DNA of 64,000 bases from Copromyces sp. CBS 386.78 (lineage: Eukaryota; Ascomycota; Sordariomycetes; Sordariales; Sordariaceae). The position numbers and the translations under genes are program-made. Location: NCBI GenBank assembly GCA_030685235.1, contig MU839141.1:186001-250000 (forward strand), read 5' to 3'. Under the pieces are notes generated by a model, which did not search any database, was not told the DNA's origin, and worked only from the letters and a program-made list of their open reading frames with translations. How positions within the stretch are numbered: the first letter of the stretch is position 1; each line of letters starts with the position of its first letter. Shown piece by piece: positions 36,330 through 48,779 of the stretch.

Positions 36330-36500
36330 TTAACCTACCTCCTTTATCTTCCTGCTGTAACCTGCCTGCAATAGCTTGCCTCTTTCATCTGCCTACCTGC
36401 ATTAGCCTGCCTCTTTTATCTGCCTGCCTGCATTAGCCTGCCTCTTTCATCTGCCTGCCTGCATTAGCCTGCCTCTTTTATCTGCCTGCCTTGCCCTACT
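36330..36500. repeat. Minisatellite, ~31-bp units
   Basis: About four tandem units of a motif built from CTGCCTGCATTAGCCTGCCT and CTTTYATCTGC. They grade upstream into diverged units (CTTAACCTACCTCCTTTAT). The array is GC-rich and not RIP-mutated. The same motif in opposite orientation appears at 54786-54866, at the right border of the block. Confidence 0.75.
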
Positions 36501-37149
36501 TTATTAGTTCGACTATTTATCATTTGGTTAAATCTAACGCCCGCTAATAAATGTTCTAGCCCAAATGCTAAACCCCGCTAATAAACGCCTACAATTTTAT
36601 AAATAAATTAACCTAAATGTTTATTACGAAGTAGGCTCCCTTGTAATTTATAAGTTCTATTCGGATTTATAGCTTTACCTACGCTCCTAGAGCCTCTAGG
36701 TCTATAAATACCTAGCCTTTTAAAAGAAATATCCTTTAAATAATTAACGTATAATAGGGAAAGAGCCGTTAACTATTTTACGCCTAATAAAGTAATAATA
36801 TAAAAAGCCCTATAATCTATTATAGCTTCGAGAAAATATAAGGCTCTAATTTCTTTTCTTTGTTTTATCTTAAATAGTAAGAGAATAATTCCAGGAACTT
36901 TTATAAATTCGATTTATTAATTATTAAATATAGCATCTGCTATTTTCAAAATAAAATACTAAAATAAAATAATTATCTTAGAATACTTTACTATATTATT
37001 TTAATTAAAACGTTCTTTCTTTAAAGCTATAATATATTAACAATTACCCTCGTAGTTCTAAATGTATTTTAAATAATAATAAAATACGAAAGATAGGGAA
37101 GGTTTTAAAAGCTAAAAATAATTTTACCCTATACTTTTACCCGAATTAC

Positions 37150-39060
37150 TAACGTTTATACAATATATCTCCACTACTACCTCTATATCCTCCTTTCCCC
37201 TCCCGGCTTCCCTCCCCTTTCCGGCCGCTCCGGCTACTAATTCTACTAATATAGAGACGTCTACCTTATAACTTCTACTCGCTCCAACTACCGGTTCTAT
37301 TAATATAGAAACGTCTACCCTATAGCCCCCAACTATTCTAACTATTAGTTCCGTTGATAGAGAGACGTTCGCCGGCGCGGATAATATTATTACTAATTTA
37401 TCTATATAATTCTAGGAGCGTATTTATAACGAATTTAAATAAGAAGAAATTAAATTAGTAAACGTATATAAAAAAATACTATCCCGACAACTATAAAATA
37501 GCTCTAATTCAATAGTACTCAAATTTCAATCGAATATTATCGCCCAAAACAATTCGGATAGGCGCCGCCAAATAATTCAATTTATTAATACTAATCTAAT
37601 TAAAATTAAAAGAAAAATTAAAATAAAAGAGAATTATAATAAAATCGTAAATATTATTCTATCTATTAAAAATATTATAAATACAATAATCTAAGCCGTA
37701 CCCCGAACTATATTCGCTTAAACTAATATTTATATCATTTTAAAAATATATTTATTTAAAGCGTAATATAATACTTTATATACTAATTTATATAAATATT
37801 TATTAATTTTATTAAAGCAACTAAAATTAACTACGAAAGGATCGACTACGTTATTAAAAAAATGAAGTAATATTAGAACTTATTAAATAGCCTTTTTAAA
37901 AATCCTATTAATAATATTAATGAATTCTCTAGAATAAGAGGCGAATTAGAGATCTAAATTATTAACCTTTATAAAACGCTCCTTTCTTATTAAATTAAAA
38001 ATATTAATACTTATTATTGTAACCGTGGCCTAGTCTTTCTATAGGATATAATTAAACTTAATAATTGGAAAATTAATTTGGGAGCTATCCGAAAGGCTGA
38101 AAACTACTTTTAAAACGACGACTAAATATATACAAATTAGTAAGTAACGTCTTATTTCGAATAGCTCGTTATATAATAAATACTAAAGAAAGACTAGCAA
38201 TATTTGAAGCACCTATTACGAATATTATTATTCTATTCCTATAAATAAGTATATATATATATATACTATAGTAATATAACTAACTAAGTGCAGCTATCTA
38301 GCTGCAATATATTTAATAATATAGTTCTAAGTAGGTTTATACTTATAAACCTACTATCCTACGCCCTATATAATTCCTATACGTATATAAATTCTCTTCC
38401 TATTCTCTATATAATAATTAAAATCTTAATTTAGTACTTACTCGCGCCCTATAATATAAGCCTCCAAATAACCTACCTACGTACTAAATAAATATATTAA
38501 TTAATTACAACTTTTTAATTTAATTATTTAATAATTATTATTTAAATTTGAAATTAAATAAATTATTTCGAATTGTAATTAGCCGCAAATCGAAGAATAA
38601 TTAGAAATAGCTACGGCCAATTTAAAAGTCTCTCTAAAACTAAATACGGAATCTATCATAGTAACTATTAATATATTTATCCTATATAAGGTAAATTAAT
38701 TAGAAAGGTTGAAGAAGTATAATTTAATTATTAAAAAGGTCGTTCAAGACTATTTACGCTCTAACGCGCAAAATACGTTTCTCTAAGTAGCGTTAATTTA
38801 TTAAGCGCTTATAAATCCGGAGGTTAAAAAATAACGTACTGAAGAAATACTATACAAATTTCCATCCGGGTTAAATATTCTATATATACGGATAAGAAAG
38901 AATAAAAGCCGGTCTGAAGATTTCGATTTTTATAAGTATATTCTTACCATTACCGTAATTATTCGTCGACTAATTAGCTTTTAAGAACTAACTACTCTCA
39001 TCGAAATACCCAATATTATTTATAATAATCTCGAATTTCTAAATATTACAAATTTTAAAT
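37150..39060 (+). pseudogene. NACHT_N/NACHT NLR gene relic, RIP-mutated
   Basis: 37400-38250 reads, with many stops, as the NACHT_N helical domain: ERIYNEFK, INTNLIKIKRKIKIKENYNK, AVPRTIFA, IKNINTYYCNRGLVFL and LNNWKINLGAIRKAEN. 38690-39050 reads as the C-terminal part of the NACHT NTPase: NAQNTFLXVALIY, LYKFPSGLNILYIRI and ELTTLIEIPN. Between them, 38250-38600 does not fit and contains a (TA)n run, so part of the P-loop half is deleted or replaced. Gln and Trp codons are stops throughout, as RIP produces. Live homologues are STAND sensors in fungal self/non-self recognition. Confidence 0.8.
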
Positions 39061-39094
39061 AATAATACTAATTAACCAAATTACTGGGAATATA

Positions 39095-39516
39095 ATAACT
39101 ACGTAAAGGCTAAGCAATATAACCTCCCTAGGGAAAAGAGCTAGGGTTAAAGTAAGGAGGGCTTATAATTGCTAAAATAGGCTTATGAGCTAGCACTAAG
39201 TTTATAAGATAGTTAAGAGCTTATAAGATAGTTAAGAGCTTATAAGACAATTAAGAGCTTATAAGCTAAAAGAGGCTTATAAGCTAAGTCCGCAGTTAAT
39301 AAGCTAGACGTATATAATTAAAAATATTAAAGTATAAAAGGACGACTAGAGAATTCAAATTATTAAATAGTTCGATAGTAATTAATAAATTATTATTACC
39401 GAAACTAATATAATATTACTATACTAGTTGTAAACCTTTTAACTTTACCGAACGTCTTCTAATAGTATTAATCTTCAACTATCCTATTTAAGTAGATTAG
39501 ATTGCCGTTCATTACA
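39095..39516 (-). repeat. RIP-mutated copia LTR, inverted
   Basis: 39334-39516 aligns well with the inverted LTR at 44088-44266 once C to T and G to A changes are allowed, and ends GTTCATTACA (from GTTCGTCACA). The upstream part, 39207-39300, holds tandem GAGCTTATAAG words. These correspond to the GGCTCA/TTATAAG repeats in the middle of the 123-504 LTR, so this is a mutated member of that subfamily. Confidence 0.7.
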
Positions 39517-39609
39517 TATAAGCTAGATTAAATAGAACTAATAGACTAACTAGGTTGGACCCGAAGGGAGAGGATCCGAAGAGAAGGGTCCATGGTTCGG
39601 GTCCTCGGG

Positions 39610-42600
39610 GACCCAAAATAAAGGGTTTTTTTTATTATTATTATTATTATTTTTAATATCTATTTCCGCCTCCTGTAAGGTATAAAATATATTATAGCGG
39701 TGGATTTAGTATATAAAAATAAGAATAATACCCTAATATATCGTATAGCGCCCAATATTACTATTCTATTTATTAAATTAATAATCTAAAAGTAAACTGA
39801 AGCTTATAATTAATATATCTTACGTACTACCTATAGCGTAAACGCGGCCTAATACCTCTATTAACTACCCCGTAGACGAATTAGTAATATAATAAAATCT
39901 ATAAAAATAAATAAAAGATAAAAGAAAAAGGGGAAACTAAAAATATTCTACTCCTTACTACTCTCTCCTTCGTTATTGTCCCTTACGGCTTCCTCCCGCC
40001 GTTTAACCTAATGGACTAATTTATCTAAATCTATTATAACCCTTTCAATCTTATAGTTTTAACTAACTTCTATCCCTTCGTCCTATAGGAACCCAGTGAA
40101 GTTATTAGCGGTACTTCTATTGTTAATATATTTTTACTAGAGCGTCTAGCGCTAAGCCTTCTTTATATAAGTCTAAAAAAAGAAGTAGGAGGTCTATATT
40201 CTAATAATAAATCGTTACTAGTAAATATTAATAGTAAGGGAGAGATTCTACCGCGTAACCGCCTCGCTTATAACAGTGGAGATTGTATATACTTTTTTAT
40301 AGAAGAAGGGGTAAAAAGGATTCTTCTAGCTTTTATAAAAGTATATTAGCAAGGCGTTCTCGTATTCAAAATACTCGTAGTAGTCCTCGAAATCCTCGTA
40401 GCCTAATTTAGTTACTAGAAGATAATATAAAGAACGCCTATCCAGCTCTAACTCTTTGTTAAATTTAATAGAAACGCTTAGCCTATAGTCTATATACGAC
40501 TCTAGTTTATTCTCTACCTACTATATCTTAAAATCCGTACGTATCTCCTTTTGAGCTAACGGCTTTAAATATATAAAAATAATTAAACTTCTATTAATTA
40601 CCTCTCCCCTTTTAATACCCGCTTTAATAAACCTATTAACAATTTTATTACTTATAATACCCTTATAGCCAGAGACCTAGCGGACGTTTACCAAATCTTA
40701 GCCGTAAAATTTTTAGGTATTTCTAAAGTTGAGGAAGGCTGCCTATAATAATGTTGCCAGGGTACCGTGAAGGCTTCTTAAAACCGATATATTATTAAGA
40801 TATACTTTAATACGTAGGCGGGCGTATACTTCTAGGAAAAGCGCTACTATAACCCTAAGGCTATATTTTACTCCTTTTACCTCTATATTAAAAACTTCTA
40901 TATATTTTTAACTAACCATAATTACAATTAAGCTCTACTTAATTTTAGAAGATTATATAGCTAAAACCTACATATTCTCCGTCCGGCTGTTCCTCTTTAA
41001 TATCCGGGTCCTCTGTATATATTAGAAGGTCTATTTATTTAGTAATTATAGAGTTATTAATATAAACGATGATTTCCGTAGGATTTAGCTAAAGGAGCTA
41101 CTCTTTAAATTCTACGGCCGCCTTATTTTTAAACGTAGGTACTAAGTTTTTATAAATATTCTTATTATAAATTGACGGCTATAAAATTGGCCGCGGGAAG
41201 GGCAAAGCGAATTAAACGGCCATTTATAGGAATATAAGGCAGCGGAGTAAGCTATATCATATTATTCGTACTTCTATAAAGTATTAGACGAATAGGTAGG
41301 TAAAGTTTAAAACGAAGAGGCGGATAGTATATTATTAACCGGCTACCTCTAGAAGAAGGGGGCTAGTAGAAGGCTAGCCTTATAGTAGAAGATAGTACAG
41401 CGGGTTGTTTTTTAAATTGGTAAACTAGTATAAATAGCAATATTAATTATAGTTTAGATTTTATAAATATAATCCGTTAAATCGTTACTAATAAGCGGAA
41501 ATTCCCCTTACTTATAATATAAGGTATGCTTTTAGTAGCCCGGCCACTAGATTTCAGAGCTAAAGAGAGCTTTTAGTAAAATAATAATTTTTATAACTTT
41601 TACTATAGAATTTAGAGGGGCGCTATAGTAGACCCTATTAAGGCTACGGATATATTAAACTACTTATTTAGTTAAGGCAAATTTATATTTAATATAGTAC
41701 TTCTAATTTAGCTTACTATAGAGTTAAATCCTTAGCTAATATATTGCTAGCTATATAATAACTATAACCTCGCCGTACGTAATAAACAGGAAGAGAGCTA
41801 TTAGTTTCCTTCTAAAGAAGAATTAAATTTCTACTTTATCCGGGGAGAAATCGACGGCGTTATCTACCCTCTATTAAACTATAGTATCCAATTCCCGTTA
41901 GGCTTTCTCAATAATTTCCTCATTAAAAGAATTAATAATAAAGACCGTACAGTCGTTAACGTATCTAAAGTACTATATTTCACTTTCTCCTAAACAATAT
42001 ATTAATTCTATATAGAATAAATAAATAATCGGCGAAATAGGAGAACCCTAATAAAGCCTATATTTAAAGTAACGTATAAAGGTAATTACCCCCGGGTATC
42101 GAACGTAAACTATTTAATCCGTTATAAAAGATTCGATTTAACGGACTATACAAATTAGCTATCCCTATTCCCGCAAGCGTAGGACTAATTTATTTACTAA
42201 TATAATATTAAAAGTACCCTTAATATCCGCTACTACTAATATTACTATAAATCTTCTATTAAATATATCTTCAATATTATATACTAAGGCTCCTACAATA
42301 TTAATAACCGAACGCTTAAGGAAGGCACCCGCTTATTAAAGATTTAATACCCCATTAGAAATAGCCGTCTAAGTAATTAATTTATTAATTAAACGTTTAA
42401 TACATTTTCTAAAATAGGATAGAAGCGAGATCGGCCGCCATCCCTTAACTATTATTTAATCTTTTCCCGGTTTTAGTATTATAATTACCTCTGCTTATCG
42501 AAAGATTTAAAGGTAGTAGCTAGTAGCGACGTAGCCCTAATAAAGTTACTAAACAAAATCTTTAATAGATTCCTAAAACGTTTTTAATATACGGACTATA

Positions 42601-43875
42601 ATACTATTAACGTTTAAGAACGTATTACTAATATTATAGAGGGTCTTATAAATTTTATTAACGTAAACGACCGGAAATTAAGGTAGGCGACGACGTAGTA
42701 TTGTAAATACCTAGCCGGTTTTAAAATCCTTATTTTTATTATTCCTCTCTAGCAGGGCTATATAGAAGGCTTCTGCCTTAGCTTCTAAGTCTATAATAGC
42801 CCGCGCATTTATAATAAGCGGGGAGGCGTCTATATAGTCGCAAGGCTTATACTACGCTACAATCCAATAAATATCCTTATTATTATATATTTTACTAATA
42901 AAGTTATTGAAAAACTACTACTTTTAAGTACTTCAATTTAAACGTAACTAAAACAGGCACTAATCTTATTTTTATAAATTAAGAAGGTCTAGCGGATAGT
43001 ATTATTCTTAAGTACAAGGGTAAAGCTAGAAAGGACCTTATAGTAATTAAAAATATTAGTAAGGGCGAGGCGGAAAAGAGATTAAACCTTTTTATAAATA
43101 ACGAAAGTATTGTTATTAGTAAAAGGGGAATCCATATTTAATTGAAGAAAGACGCAGCCGTTATTTTAAGGTAGGGCAGCTTTATAGGTAGGGCTAGAGT
43201 AGAAGTAAAAAGTAGAGCGGGAGGCGGAAGTAGAATATCACGGGCAGAGGGTAAAAGGTTGGGTGTAGATGTGAGATATGCGTAATTGCACGAAGAGAGG
43301 AAAGGAGAGAAGTGCAGATGTGCGCTCGGAAGATTAGCCTTTATGGGACTCGAGCCGTGAACCCTAGTGGGTCCACGGCGGGAGGTCATGGCCAATCAGA
43401 GCAGACAGTGATGGTCGTCTTAGAAGCGACCATCACTGGCACAACCGACACAGGCTAACCCTGTGACATAGAATTTATATTGCGGGCGGCAATTTCCGTG
43501 AAGGAAATAGGCCCCTTTCCCTTACTAATAGGGGAAGTAGAAACCTTCTTATTTATTAGGGTAATAGGGTCCGGAATAGGCGAGGGAGGTAAAATAGGAC
43601 TTTTTTATAGGGCGGTAATAATAGTCCGTACGAAGCAATTAACTTTATATATATAAACGGGCGAAACGACGGAGACGTAGGCATATTTAGTATTAAGGGC
43701 GGCGGCGAAGAAGTAGTAGACTTCTACTTTTACGAGAGCTTTAAAGATAAAAGTTTTAATAAAGAACGTAATAGAGCCGGAAGTAATAGAGGAGGTAATA
43801 ATAGTTTAAGCGGAACGGACTTCCTCGTCTACAATCTAAGCTCTCTTAACTAATTATACTGTTATAGAAGGCGGG
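39610..43875 (-). mobile_element. Tad-like LINE (non-LTR retrotransposon) relic
   Basis: Minus-strand reading between 42500 and 41850 gives a reverse transcriptase with RIP stops: VIILKPGKD, KGWRPISLLSYFRKCIKRLI, SVINIVGALVYNIE, FIVILVVADIKGTFN and GSPISP. Motif order and wording are those of fungal LINE RTs. The 3' end lies near 39625 beside an (AAT)n/T-run tail. 43480-43875 reads as an ORF1-like segment (GPISFTEIAARN). The unit is cut by a GC-rich insertion at about 43130-43470 and bordered by the solo LTR at 43880. A second, 5'-truncated copy lies at 26455-27440. Confidence 0.78.
43130..43470. repeat. GC-rich insertion with a strong hairpin
   Basis: About 340 bp of lightly mutated DNA inside the LINE relic, ending ...CCTGTGACA. 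It contains CAGTGATGGTCG (43406-43417) and its exact reverse complement at 43427-43438, with CTT/AAG pairing in the loop, giving a nearly perfect palindrome. No protein-coding signal is convincing. Type and borders are uncertain. Confidence 0.5.
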
Positions 43876-43879
43876 GGCG

Positions 43880-44266
43880 TGTTACGAACTTAAGCAATAA
43901 CGCGGACCAACCAGGTTGTTGGGATGAGACAGCCCCGCTTACGATAAGATAGTGTGACGTAGGACCAGGAACAGGGACAGGGGAACGCCCGAAGGGCGCT
44001 CACAAAGAGGAAGTGCTCACCGTGAGCAGAACACCATCGTGAGCAGACACTCCAAGACTAAGGCCTCAGGGAAAGGCACGGAGTATAAAGGAACGACTGG
44101 AGAACTTAGATTGTCAGATAGTTCGACAGTAGTCAATTGATCATTATCACCGAGACACGTATAACGCTACCATACTTGTTGTGAACCTTTTGGCTTCACC
44201 GAACAGCTCTGATAGTCTTTACCTTCAGCTATCCCACTTAGGCAGATCAGACTGCCGTTCGTCACA
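43880..44266 (-). repeat. Solo copia LTR (387 bp), inverted
   Basis: The reverse complement runs TGTGACGAAC...GTTCGTAACA. Flanks are GGGCG (43875-43879) and AGGCG (44267-44271), a 5-bp target duplication with one difference. It is the least RIP-mutated member of the family in the block and the inverted partner of 35647-36033. Confidence 0.85.
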
Positions 44267-44499
44267 AGGCGGGATATAAAGGGTGTCTAGCAATAGAATT
44301 ACCAGTATTAAAACCGGTAGAAGCGGTTTAAACGCCCTAAGGGGCGAAGGCGTAGATGTTTTATAATTGTAGTTATTAGGATATTTACTATAAAAATAGC
44401 GATTTAAGTAGTATTAAAGATTTTGTGGGTAATTAAGCGTTAATATTAATATTTGGAGCTAAAGTTTTTCGTTGTAGGAGGAAAATGAATATTTACTAT

Positions 44500-46650
44500 C
44501 TTAAATAATTTAATTCCGCCGTCCGAATTATTGAATTAATATTAAAATAATAATTTATTATAAATATATTATTATAAACCAATAAAAAAATCCCCTTTAT
44601 AGCCGCCGCCTTATCCTCGATATTATTAAAGAGCGTGCCTACAACGAGCCTAACTAGGAATAGGTATTTATACTTTATTCGTCCAACTTTAAAAATAGGT
44701 AGAAAATCCTTATTTATTTCGACGCTTACAATAATATTAATTGTATTACGTACAAATTTAAACAAGTCTATAATATTATTACGCTCGGCTCTTTCCTTAT
44801 AATTACTTATATTAGCCCTAACGACGTTCGCTACTTCGTTTTCACTTTAAACGCCGTTAAGGCTAGCTATTAAACTCTCTTTATTTTAATTTACAATTCC
44901 GCTGAAATTTAACTATATTTATTTAAGTAAACGAATTATAATATCCTAGTATTCGATTAGGGCTATAAGGCTACTGTTTAGTTATAGCTATACGAGCGCG
45001 AAATAACTATAATTCTAATGTTTCCTGCTAATAAATAATTCCCGGCCGATTAAAAGGACTTCCCGTATAATAAAACATTTAAGGAGGCTGAATAGGATCC
45101 CCTAATAGTATTATATACTTTTAGAAATATTAAATTTCTTAAGCTTATTATAGTTAAGTAAAGTATAATAATTATTATAGATTAATATTATAATATTACG
45201 CCGCGCGAGGATGAGAAGTTCCTATAAGTTGTAGAAATAAATAAGAGGGCGAAAAAGCTTTTATATTTTAATAAATATTCTCTTAAAAATATAATAAGTC
45301 AATTAAAGTCCGAAATTAATAAATAACTAATAGTGCCTCTTTTCTACGCGGCTAATATATACTTCTCTATATTTATAACCTACTATTAGAATACCTTTAA
45401 TACTTTAAATATTAGCGAACGTCTATTTCTTCCGACTTCGTTCTCAACTATATTAAATATATTAATATCAATAGTATAATTTTACTTCCGGCGCTCCTGG
45501 AAGAGCTCTCCTAAAATAAGGAAGCTATTTAAGCCCTTAAGAAATTTAATTTTATATACTTTAACGGCGGTAACCTCGCTCTCAAAATTAGTAACCTCTT
45601 AGTTAATAACGGTATAACGTTCTATAATATTATTTACGTGATCGAATCCACTTCTTACCCCCTCTATTAGTAATACGACCCGAAGTTTTAATATTATTTC
45701 AATTTTAATATAGAATTCTTCAATATTAATTAGCGCCCTTATAATGGCGATTTATTTTATAAACTAATTATTATCCGTAAGGATAAAAACCTCAGTCTTT
45801 AAGGCTACTTTTATACCTTCCCCGACGTTAAAAAATATAATATTAAGGACTTATATAAACCCTACCTTATTATTAAGGATAATTAAATTTATTAAGGCCG
45901 CACTGATAATATTATTATATTTTCCAACGGCGAAAAGTTCAACCTTATTACTATTAAAGAAACAGTATAAGGCTACCCCAAGGTTATAAGCGCCGTTATC
46001 GTTAGTACGAACCGGTTCTAGCCTATTTAATTATTGAACCTGTTGAATACCCCGAAACTGAGGACGGCTGTAAAGTTTTATTAAATAATATTTAACCTAC
46101 CATCGTCCGCATTAATAAAGAGACCGTCGCTTACAACCAAATTGGCTACTAATATATAACTTTCTTTACCCCGGGCAAACTATTCCTACGCGTAGGCAAA
46201 GGCACCGTCCTATACTTTAATACTATTAATATATATAAGGCTGAAATTAATAAAATATATAAAAATACTAAGAAGGGCGTTGCCACTAATAAGGTCCCTA
46301 AATTTAATCTTTTATCGTTTAACGTCTTAATTGTCTCTATCGAAAAACTCTTTAAAATCTCCTTTAATACTCTTAAATTCGAGGTTAATACTGACTTTTT
46401 TAACATTAGTGTCGATTCGATACAAATTATCAACGTATTTTATCTTATCCGTATTAATTTAACTACTACCAGCGTAAATATCGAAACCTCGGCGATAACT
46501 ACTTATATTATTTATAATAAGCTGACTTTTAAGCGCCTAACTGATTATTTCCTATCCGTCGCTAATAAAAATAATAAGGATGCTACCTATAATACTTCGG
46601 GCGATGAGTACTATAATATAGAGGCCCTTATAGAGAAGTATACGTAAGAC
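44500..46650 (+). pseudogene. NRPS-like adenylating enzyme gene relic (A and carrier domains), RIP-mutated
   Basis: Plus-strand fragments, in order and broken by stops, give an adenylate-forming NRPS-like enzyme: IIKERAYNEP, ISPNDVRYFVFTLNAVKA, NKTFKEAE followed by a degraded substrate/ATP loop, GRTDNIIIFSNGEKFN (A-domain core), FTPGKLFLRVGKGTV and NTINIYKAEINKIY. Then comes a carrier-like stretch DFFNISVDSIQIINVFYLIR, where the phosphopantetheine Ser lies in D-S. A downstream TE or reductase domain is not visible; the reading ends near 46650. The family activates a carboxylic acid and loads it on the carrier Ser, often in secondary metabolism. It is dead here. Confidence 0.8.
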
Positions 46651-46797
46651 CTTATATAAGATAGATTACGAATAATAGGAATAATATAAATTAAGGAATT
46701 TAACTAATTAAGGTTGGAAGAGATTGCTAATTATATAGAGTTAGCGATATAAAGAGGAGAAAAGTTAATAAAGGAGGGGATTCTAAGAAGTGCTAGA

Positions 46798-47000
46798 TGT
46801 TATGGGGCTGATGCCCGTAGCTGACGTGCTTGGCAATCGCCAGGCGATCCCAGCTGTGCCGTGCCGGCAACCTCTATGGCCCGTGCGCCGCACATCCCTT
46901 GAAAAGGGACAGCTGGCTAGCCGCCTGCTCTGCAAGCGCCCTTCCTCTCTTTCTTTCCTCGTAGAACCTTATCGATCGTTTAGGCCAGCACCTGTGACAA
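46798..47000. repeat. Short element copy A (~203 bp)
   Basis: TGTTATGGGG...CCTGTGACA, nearly the same as copy B at 50366-50567 (about nine differences, all but a few transitions). GC-rich and not RIP-mutated. Ends are imperfect inverted repeats with TG...CA, like an LTR. I see no clear target duplication. Confidence 0.7.
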
Positions 47001-47039
47001 CACCGGGAGGGAAGGTATAAAAGTATTTGAAAATCTAGA

Positions 47040-48604
47040 TTTACAACAGCTCTAAGATTAAACGGCTCCTAAAAATTCCCTATACCAATAAGTTAAGACG
47101 GTAGTCCAGAATAACGAATAGCACCTCGACCCTTCCCTAAAGCTTAAAATACAAATTGCTGACTACAACATTGACTCCCACGGCCGACTTCGTTACTAAA
47201 ACCGTCTTTAAATTCTAAGAGTACCAGTTTATACCAAATCCGACTCCATCAACCTATCAGACCAATCCCAGCAACTCAACGTTCTTCGCATAACCTTAAT
47301 CCAAATCACGCACGACTCCCACATTCTCGGCCACCCTAGTAGGGAAGGCACTATAACAGCACTCATCCGCTACTTCTACTAACCGCTATTAGGCGCCCAC
47401 GTCCGACAGTTCCTTCGCAACTGCCATACTTACGGTTCAACCAAGGTTTAGAGAGAGTAGAAGCGGTGCCTCCTACAACCATTATCAATCCCGGACTAAT
47501 TCAATTGCGAGATTTAGATAGATTTTATCACAGACCTCCTAAGCTCTAACGGCAATACCTGCCTCTAGGTTATTAAGGATCGACTTAGTAAGAATGTTAT
47601 CCTTAAGCCTATACCATCTATAAACGCCGAACTCTATACGGAACGGTTCCTACAATGCTTCATTAAGTATTATAGCATCTCTAAATCTATCGTCAACAAT
47701 CGGGGTTCCAACTAAACTAGCCGCTTCTAAGTAAAGTTCTATAAACTCCTCAATATCAAGCGGCTTCTTAGCACAGCTTATTACCCCTAAACCGATAGCG
47801 GCCCTAAGCGGATAAATTAAAAGATTTACACTTACCTTCGAGTAGTCGTTAATTATATTTAGGACGATTAGGACAAATGGTATCCGATGGCTCAGCTAGC
47901 TATTAATAGCTGCATTAATACTTCAATTAGTATGAGCCCCTTCTTTACTACTCACAAATTTGACGCAAAGCTGCCGGTCTCCGTTATCGAAGAGCCCACA
48001 AGCGGACCTCCGCTCCTCTCCTCCGAAAAGCAAACCTACCAATTCGTTAAGAAACTATAGTAAATTACAGACTTGTATTAAGCTACTATAGCGGTGGCCG
48101 CTCAATAGTAAGAGAGGTTCGCTAACTAGTATCGCTAACCAGCCGAGCGTTTCCAAGTCGGAAATAAAGTCTAGCTCAACCTCAAGAACTACAGCACCGA
48201 TCGCCCTAAGAAGAAGTTGGATTAGTTATACGCAAAGTATACGGTCTCGAAGGTTCTCTCTCCACACGTTGTAGAACTCTCTGGTCTCCCTCGAACTATT
48301 TACAACGTCTTCTACGTAAATCTTCTACGACGGGCCGCTCGAAATCCGCTCCCTGGACAGAGGCCCACCGATGATCAGCCACCGGTTATAGAGGTAGAAG
48401 GAGAGTTTGAATAGTAAGTAGAGGAGATCCTCTACGTATTTACTAACCGCAGGCGAGGGGGACCGGTTAGGGAAGTCTTGGTTAAGTGGAAGGGGTACTG
48501 CGATCCTACTTGGGAACCCCTAGAAGAGTTTAAAGAGACGAGGGCACTTAAAGAGTTTAAGGGCAAGTATAGAGTAGCGAATACTAACAACGGACTGGTT
48601 AACT
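47040..48604 (+). mobile_element. Ty3/gypsy integrase and chromodomain relic
   Basis: The reading gives an H2C2 zinc finger (THDSHILGHPSREGT...FLRNCHTYG, second Cys now Tyr), an integrase core (VIKDRLSKNVILKP, FYKLLNIKRLLSTAYYP, QLAINSCINTS) and a GPY-type segment (VGNKVWLNLKN, YTVSKVLSPHVVELSGLP). A C-terminal chromodomain follows (TNRRRGGPVREVLVKWKGY, DPTWEPLEEF), with the stop near 48604. In-frame stops are at former Gln/Trp codons. Reverse transcriptase and RNase H are missing upstream, where copy A of the short element sits. Chromodomains steer such elements to heterochromatin. Confidence 0.85.
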
Positions 48605-48779
48605 GATAGGTTAAAAACTTTCCCCCAGAGGATCTTACGAACGGAACAAAGCCAATCAATCACGGAGTTATAGAACAAAACGGCAATAAAGATGAATCGG
48701 CGAACGGCACTAGAAAAAGTTCAAGATTAACTAGGGCAAAGCCCCGAATATACTAAATATCTCACATTATTTCGTCATC

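Noticed and set aside
36330..36500. CRISPR-like array
   Set aside because: Units are head-to-tail tandem repeats without unique spacers, and the DNA is fungal.
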